Assembly: GCA_043749975.1 (NCBI GenBank)
Contig: JAYVCL010000111.1
Coordinates: 1-10,029 of the forward strand
Length of the DNA stretch: 10,029 nt
Direction of reading: 5' to 3'
Origin: JANYJJ01 sp043749975
GTDB lineage: Bacteria; Pseudomonadota; Gammaproteobacteria; Burkholderiales; Burkholderiaceae_C
A program made the position numbers and the translations under genes. This document shows, piece by piece, positions 6,207-10,029 of this stretch; position 1 is the first letter of the stretch; every line of letters begins with the position of its first letter. Under the pieces are notes generated by a model that ran no database searches, had not been told where the DNA came from, and saw nothing but the letters and a program-made list of their open reading frames with translations.

Positions 6207-8153
6207 CTAGGCGGCCTTCTTCACGGCCGGGAACACCTGGGTGTCCATGATCTTCAGGTCGGCCGACACCATGCCGCTGCGGCCGTCCTCGAACTTCACC
6301 GTCGTCTCGACGTACTGGTGGCTCAGGCCGCCGTACATCGCATCCACCAGCACCTGGTAGCGCTCGCCGATGGTGCCGCGCTTGACCTTGCGGGTTCGCG
6401 TCAACTCGCCGTCGTCAGCGTCCAGTTCCTTGTGCAGCACCAGGAAGCGGCTGATCTGGCTGCCGGTCAACATCTGGTCTGCCGACAGGTCGGCGTTGAC
6501 CTTTTCAACGCACTCGCGCAGCAGTTCGTAGACCTCGGGCTTTTGCGCCAGTTCGGCGTAGCCGCCGTAGGGCAGGTTGCGTTTCTCGGCCCAGTTGCCG
6601 ACCGCTTCCATGTCGATGTTGATGAAGGCGCAGACGCGCTCGCGCTGGTCGCCGAAGGCCACGGCCTCTTTGATGTACGGGAAGAACTTGAGCTTGTTCT
6701 CGACATACTTCGGCGCGAACATCGCGCCGTCGTTGACGCCGCCGTGAATGCGCCCCACATCCTTGGCGCGGTCGATGATTTTGAGGTGGCCGCCAGCGTC
6801 GATGAAGCCGGCGTCGCCGGTGTGGTACCAGCCGTCGGCGCTCAGCACCTCGGCGGTGGCCGCGGGATTCTTGTAGTACTCCTTCAGCAGGCCCGGCGAC
6901 TTGACCAGAATCTCGCCGCTCGGCGTCAGCTTGATCTCGACCCCGGCTATCGGCACGCCCACCGTGTCGGCGCGCGCTTCGTGGTCGGGCTGCAGGCACA
7001 CGAAAACGGCCGTCTCGGTCGAGCCGTAGAGCTGCTTCAGGTTGATGCCGATGGAGCGGTAGAACGTGAACAGGTCGGGCCCGATCGCCTCACCCGCCGT
7101 GTAGGCCACGCGCACGCGGCTCAGCCCCAGCGTGTTGCGCAGCGGGCCGTAGATGCACAGGTTGCCCAGCGCGTAGTGAAGGCTGTCCAGCGTGGACGCC
7201 GGCTTGCCGTCCATGCGGTCCGGGCCGATGCGCCGCGCCACCTCCATGAAATGCTGGAACAGCCATTTCTTGAGCCGCCCGGCGTCTTCCATGCGGATCA
7301 TCACCGTGGTCAGCAAGCCCTCGAAAACGCGCGGCGGCGCGAAGTAATAGGTCGGCCCGATTTCTTTCAGGTCGATCGTCACCGTGCTGGTCTGCTCGGG
7401 GCAGTTCACGACGAAGCCGCACTGCAACCACAGTGCGTACGAGAAGATGTTCTGGCCAATCCAGGCCGGCGGCAGATAGGCCAGCACTTCTTCGGAAGAC
7501 GTGAGTTTGTCGAACGCAGCACCCGCTTGCGCGCGGTCGATCAGGCTGTGGTGGGTGTGCACCACGCCCTTCGGGTTGCCGGTGGTGCCCGAGGTGAAGA
7601 ACATCGCCGCCACATCGGACGGCTGGCCTTTTTCGACTTCGGCGTCGAAGAAAGCGGGGTGCTCGGCGTTGTGGGCGCGGCCGCTTTCAATCAAGGCATC
7701 GACCGAGGCCAGGCCTGCGTCCGCGTACTTGCGCAGGCCACGCGGGTCGTCGTACCAGACCTGCGTCAACTGCGGGCACTGCGCGCGCAACTCCAGCATC
7801 TTGTCGACCTGCTCCTGGTCTTCGACGACGGCAAAGGCGACCTCGGCGTTGTTGATCGGGAACACGAATTCGCCCGGCACCGCATCCTGGTACAGCGGCA
7901 CCGGAATCGCCCCCAGCGACTGCGCGGCCAGCATCGCGACGTACAGACGCGGCCGGTTTTCACCCACCACCACGATGTGCTGGCCGCGCTTCAGGCCGGC
8001 CTGCGCCAGGCCGCAGGCCAACTCGCGCACCAACAGCGCCAGCGCGGCCCAGCTCAGCGTCTGCCAGATGCCCTGGTCTTTTTCGCGCAGCGCGGCGGCG
8101 TCGGGGCGCTGTGCCGCGTGGCCGAGCATCAGGCGAGGAAAGGTGGTGGGCAC
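6207..8153 (-). CDS. AMP-dependent long-chain-type acyl-CoA synthetase
   Basis: ANL-superfamily ligase that makes acyl-CoA from a carboxylic acid, ATP and CoA through an acyl-adenylate. The core motifs are intact in 648 residues: phosphate loop FFTSGTTGNPKGVVHTH (185-201), YGSTET (376-381), YHTGD (443-447), the hinge region DRAKDVGRIHGG (461-472) with downstream FAPKYVENKLKFFPYIKEAVAFG (479-501), and a C-terminal TRTRKVKRG (585-593) that carries the candidate catalytic lysine. The overall form resembles long-chain fatty acid ligases (FadD15 type). There is no signal peptide or membrane segment. The start is GTG at 8153, supported by GGAG 6 bp upstream. As first gene of the importer operon it probably activates the imported acid or a breakdown product, but its chain or ring preference cannot be read from the sequence. 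Confidence 0.93.
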   Translation of the reverse strand: MPTTFPRLMLGHAAQRPDAAALREKDQGIWQTLSWAALALLVRELACGLAQAGLKRGQHIVVVGENRPRLYVAMLAAQSLGAIPVPLYQDAVPGEFVFPINNAEVAFAVVEDQEQVDKMLELRAQCPQLTQVWYDDPRGLRKYADAGLASVDALIESGRAHNAEHPAFFDAEVEKGQPSDVAAMFFTSGTTGNPKGVVHTHHSLIDRAQAGAAFDKLTSSEEVLAYLPPAWIGQNIFSYALWLQCGFVVNCPEQTSTVTIDLKEIGPTYYFAPPRVFEGLLTTVMIRMEDAGRLKKWLFQHFMEVARRIGPDRMDGKPASTLDSLHYALGNLCIYGPLRNTLGLSRVRVAYTAGEAIGPDLFTFYRSIGINLKQLYGSTETAVFVCLQPDHEARADTVGVPIAGVEIKLTPSGEILVKSPGLLKEYYKNPAATAEVLSADGWYHTGDAGFIDAGGHLKIIDRAKDVGRIHGGVNDGAMFAPKYVENKLKFFPYIKEAVAFGDQRERVCAFINIDMEAVGNWAEKRNLPYGGYAELAQKPEVYELLRECVEKVNADLSADQMLTGSQISRFLVLHKELDADDGELTRTRKVKRGTIGERYQVLVDAMYGGLSHQYVETTVKFEDGRSGMVSADLKIMDTQVFPAVKKAA

Positions 8154-8159
8154 GGATGT

Positions 8160-8163
8160 CTCC
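8160..8163 (-). promoter_or_regulatory. Shine-Dalgarno supporting the GTG start of the acyl-CoA synthetase
   Basis: GGAG on the minus strand, 6 bp before the GTG at 8153. It supports the non-ATG start over internal ATGs such as the one at codon 9. Confidence 0.7.
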
Positions 8164-8177
8164 GGGTGGCTGTCTCG

Positions 8178-8202
8178 CTGCGCTCAAGAATGAAAAGCGC
8201 AG
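8178..8202 (-). promoter_or_regulatory. Stem-loop in the predicted 5' leader of the transport operon
   Basis: CTGCGCT and AGCGCAG form a perfect 7-bp inverted repeat with an 11-nt loop. If transcription starts near 8209 it lies at about +8 to +32 of a 56-nt leader, before the Shine-Dalgarno of the ligase. It may protect the 5' end of the long message or bind a factor. There is no T-run, so it is not a terminator. Confidence 0.4.
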
Positions 8203-8215
8203 AGAATTGATTGCG

Positions 8216-8221
8216 AATGTA
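8216..8221 (-). promoter_or_regulatory. Candidate -10 box of the transport operon promoter
   Basis: TACATT on the minus strand (4 of 6 to TATAAT, including the important A at position 2 and the last T) predicts a start near 8209. No good -35 box lies 16-18 bp upstream, as is common in activator-dependent promoters. A CRP-type palindrome is centred at 8250.5, exactly -41.5 from this start, which is the class II activator position. The call rests largely on that geometry. Confidence 0.45.
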
Positions 8222-8230
8222 CGAACAAGT

Positions 8231-8260
8231 TTGACGCCGTGCTGTCGTTCTGACGACAAT
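8231..8260 (+). promoter_or_regulatory. Candidate sigma-70 promoter of the Crp-like regulator gene
   Basis: A -35 box TTGACG (8231-8236, 5 of 6 to consensus) and a -10 box GACAAT (8255-8260, 4 of 6) are spaced 18 bp apart, with a predicted start near 8267. The leader before the regulator start would be only 14-26 nt. The palindrome 8243-8258 covers most of the spacer and enters the -10 box, so a bound regulator should block polymerase. Confidence 0.45.
8243..8258. promoter_or_regulatory. CRP-family operator-like palindrome TGTCG-N6-CGACA
   Basis: The sequence TGTCGTTCTGACGACA is a perfect palindrome in its outer 6+6 bases and has the same 5-6-5 layout as the CRP site TGTGA-N6-TCACA, with changed inner bases. 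It lies between the divergent regulator and operon. The neighbouring regulator has SRQRV in its recognition helix where CRP has SRETV, which could explain a half-site that differs from TGTGA. It is probably the site of that regulator; binding is inferred. Confidence 0.55.
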
Positions 8261-8292
8261 CCAAGGGTCATCCCCCTCGGGTGTTTCCCGCG

Positions 8293-9048
8293 ATGCCTTC
8301 TCCACCGTTGCCACCTGAAACGCGCTTGCCCACCGACCCTCCAGCGGCCTTGTTGAAGCGCGCGCGCCCGGCCAGCGCGGTTGAACTGGCCGGCATTCCG
8401 TGGCTCCAGGTGCTGCCGCCGGATGAACGCCGGGCGGCCACGAACGACTTGCGGGTGGTGCAGGTGGCCGCCGGCGAATTGCTCTGCCGCGTGGGCCGTC
8501 CCGCGAGCTTCTGGTTCGGCGTCATCGACGGCTTGCTGAAGATGAGCAACGACTCGGCCGTGGGCATGCCGATCACCTTCACCGGTGTGCCGCCGGGCGG
8601 CTGGTTCGGCGAAGGCACGGTGCTCAAGGGCGAGGCCTACCGCTACAACATCGAGGCCTTGCGCAGCAGCGTGGTCGCGGGCATCGGCGTGCAGATGTTT
8701 CACTGGCTCATCGAACGCAGCATTCCGTTCAACCGCTTCATCACCCAGCAGCTCAACGAGCGGCTGGGACAGTTCATTGCCGCGCGCGAGATCGACCGCA
8801 TGAACGACCCCGATGCGCGCGTGGCCCGCAGCCTGGCCTCGCTGTTCCACCCGGTGCTGTACCCGGGTGTCGGCGAGGTGCTGCGCATCACCCAGCAGGA
8901 GTTGGGGTATCTGGTGGGCCTGTCGCGGCAGCGGGTCAACGAGTCGCTGCACACCTTGCAGGCCGCCGAGGTGATCCGCATCGAGTACGGCGGCTTGCGG
9001 GTGCTCGACCTGGAACGGCTGCGGCGATTTCGAGCCGGGCTGCGCTGA
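8293..9048 (+). CDS. Crp/Fnr-family transcriptional regulator
   Basis: A DNA-binding regulator with an N-terminal cyclic-nucleotide-binding-like beta-barrel (about residues 30-135), a long dimer helix (about 140-168) and a C-terminal winged helix-turn-helix (helices near 199-222: ITQQELGYLVGLSRQRVNESL). The pocket keeps FGE (105-107) and an arginine (117), but CRP's Arg-Ser pair is Arg-Tyr, so cAMP may not be the ligand. The only cysteine is Cys65, so it is not an iron-sulfur FNR sensor. A proline-rich N-terminal stretch of about 28 residues precedes the barrel. The start could be ATG at 8293 (251 residues) or GTG at 8281 (255); neither has a strong Shine-Dalgarno. Divergence from the transporter operon suggests it is the local regulator, perhaps sensing the imported compound or its CoA ester. 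Confidence 0.92.
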   Translation: MPSPPLPPETRLPTDPPAALLKRARPASAVELAGIPWLQVLPPDERRAATNDLRVVQVAAGELLCRVGRPASFWFGVIDGLLKMSNDSAVGMPITFTGVPPGGWFGEGTVLKGEAYRYNIEALRSSVVAGIGVQMFHWLIERSIPFNRFITQQLNERLGQFIAAREIDRMNDPDARVARSLASLFHPVLYPGVGEVLRITQQELGYLVGLSRQRVNESLHTLQAAEVIRIEYGGLRVLDLERLRRFRAGLR

Positions 9049-9071
9049 AGCCGGCCTGCGCGCGACGCTTT

Positions 9072-9974
9072 TCAGCCGTCTTGCGGATTGCTCACGCCCG
9101 ACGCCACGTGCCCCGCCGGCACATGGGCCGAGGCCGAATCGACATGCCCGGTCTGGTCATCGAAGAAAAAATCAGGCTCGAACTCGCGCAGGAATTCGCC
9201 CTTCGGCAGGCCGCCCAAAAACATCGCTTCGTCGACTTCGATGTCCCAATCCATCAAGGTGCGAATCGCGCGTTCGTGCGCCGGAGCGCTGCGCGCCGTG
9301 ACCAGCGCCGTGCGAATGCGCATCTTGCTGGTCGCCTCGCCCTGCAAGCGCTGCAGTGCCAGCAGCAGCGGCTTGAACGGGCCCGCAGCCAGCGGCTTTT
9401 CGGCGCGATCGCGCTCGTGCGCCTGAAACGCATCGAGCCCGGCGTTCTGAAACACGCGCTCGGCTTCGTCGCTGAACAGCACCGCGTCGCCGTCGAAGGC
9501 GATGCGCACCTCGTTCGGGTGCGCGTCCGAGGCGCGCTTGGAATGCGGATACACCCGCGCCGCCGGCACGCCCGCATCCAGCGCCGAGCGCACATCGGCC
9601 TCGTTGGTGGACAAGAACAAATTGGCGTTCAGCGGCTTCAGGTAGCGCCACGGCGACTCGCCACGCGTGAACACGCCGCGCTGGATCGGCAGCCCGTAGT
9701 GCTGCGCCGAGCGGAAAACCCGCATCCCCGACACCGGGTCGTTGCGCGACAGGATCACCACCTCGACGCTGGGTGCCGCGCCGTTGAAGGCCAGCAGCTT
9801 GTTGACCAGCGAGAAGGCCACGCCGGGCTTGGCCGCCTGCTCCAGCCGGTCGAGTTGCAGCCGCATGTAGGCGCGGTCGTTGGTGGCCTCGAAGTGCTGG
9901 TTCTCTTCCTCGAAGTCGAACAGGGCGCGCGACGAGATGGCGACGACGAGCTGGCCGTCGAGTGAGGTGGGCAT
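9072..9974 (-). CDS. Cytosolic 5'-nucleotidase (HAD fold, cN-I-like family)
   Basis: Removes the 5' phosphate from nucleoside monophosphates; this bacterial family resembles animal cytosolic 5'-nucleotidase I (Pfam 5-nucleotidase, PF06189). The 300-residue protein shows the HAD catalytic set in order: DGD (161-163) as nucleophile and acid/base, a Thr/Ser motif in LVTARS (224-229), Lys258 in GLPKGEF and the metal-binding acidic pair in FFFDDQ (269-274). The N-terminal half has the family's VAISSRALFDFEEENQ and a VVILSRNDP segment. It ends with the family-typical HVPAGHVASG. It has no signal peptide. It converges on the regulator gene with 23 bp between stop codons, so it is a separate unit; I see no clear terminator there. 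Its link to the transport operon, if any, is unknown. Confidence 0.92.
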   Translation of the reverse strand: MPTSLDGQLVVAISSRALFDFEEENQHFEATNDRAYMRLQLDRLEQAAKPGVAFSLVNKLLAFNGAAPSVEVVILSRNDPVSGMRVFRSAQHYGLPIQRGVFTRGESPWRYLKPLNANLFLSTNEADVRSALDAGVPAARVYPHSKRASDAHPNEVRIAFDGDAVLFSDEAERVFQNAGLDAFQAHERDRAEKPLAAGPFKPLLLALQRLQGEATSKMRIRTALVTARSAPAHERAIRTLMDWDIEVDEAMFLGGLPKGEFLREFEPDFFFDDQTGHVDSASAHVPAGHVASGVSNPQDG

Positions 9975-10029
9975 GCGGTCGATGATACGAGGCGCGCACC
10001 CGCGAACCGGGGATGGCGGCGCCGGGGCG

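Noticed and set aside
5328..8210. A 960-codon plus-strand open frame opposite livG and the acyl-CoA synthetase
   Set aside because: Its translation is a His/Arg/Ala/Val-rich shadow with no domain, and it lies fully opposite two genes with intact family motifs. Long antisense frames are expected at this GC content.
8207..8220. Possible FNR box starting with TTGAT
   Set aside because: The second half-site after four bases is not ATCAA-like, and the regulator lacks the FNR cysteines.
9049..9071. Bidirectional terminator between the regulator and 5'-nucleotidase genes
   Set aside because: Only a short T-run and 3-4 bp stems can be drawn; no convincing hairpin.
9081..9965. A 294-codon plus-strand frame opposite the 5'-nucleotidase
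   Set aside because: Arg/His/Gln-rich shadow; the minus strand carries the complete HAD catalytic set.
9982..9987. TATCAT as a -10 box giving a leaderless 5'-nucleotidase message
   Set aside because: The hexamer is good and lies just 7 bp before the ATG, but the -35 position is poor (CCGGTT) and a single hexamer is weak evidence.
1..10029. tRNA, rRNA, CRISPR arrays, transposases or phage genes
   Set aside because: I looked on both strands and saw no cloverleaf, spaced identical repeats, or mobile-element proteins; the coding space is filled by the genes listed.

Overview
The window looks like part of a high-GC betaproteobacterial chromosome, most likely Burkholderiales and near Comamonadaceae (Acidovorax, Variovorax, Polaromonas). 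I judge this from the GC-rich codon use, the style of the proteins and the gene order; no rRNA or other phylogenetic marker is present. Nothing suggests a phage, insertion sequence, plasmid or CRISPR array.

Most of the window (1 to about 8210) is one long minus-strand operon. In transcription order it holds: a long-chain-type acyl-CoA synthetase (6207-8153, GTG start); LivG-type ATPase (5409-6206); LivH-type permease (4465-5394); LivM-type permease (3382-4446); a periplasmic substrate-binding protein (1930-3273); LivF-type ATPase (929-1756); an unrecognised 90-residue protein (629-901); and the first 193 residues of a PaaK-like ligase that leaves the window at base 1. The first four genes are packed with 0-18 bp gaps. 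Two gaps break the packing: 108 bp before the binding protein, holding a terminator-like hairpin, and 173 bp before livF, filled with short palindromes. The set reads as a complete HAAT-type (branched-chain amino acid family) ABC importer bracketed by two adenylate-forming ligases. The likely role is uptake of a carboxylic acid or amino-acid-like compound followed by CoA activation. The substrate cannot be told from the sequence.

A Crp/Fnr-family regulator (8293-9048, plus strand) is divergent from the operon. The 139 bp between them contains a perfect palindrome, TGTCG-N6-CGACA (8243-8258), with the geometry of a CRP-family operator. It is centred at -41.5 from a predicted operon start and also lies inside the predicted core promoter of the regulator gene. 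This suggests a switch that activates the operon and represses its own gene. It is the most testable regulatory feature here.

At the right end a HAD-fold cytosolic 5'-nucleotidase gene (9072-9974, minus strand) converges on the regulator gene with 23 bp between the stop codons. It appears unrelated to the transport operon.
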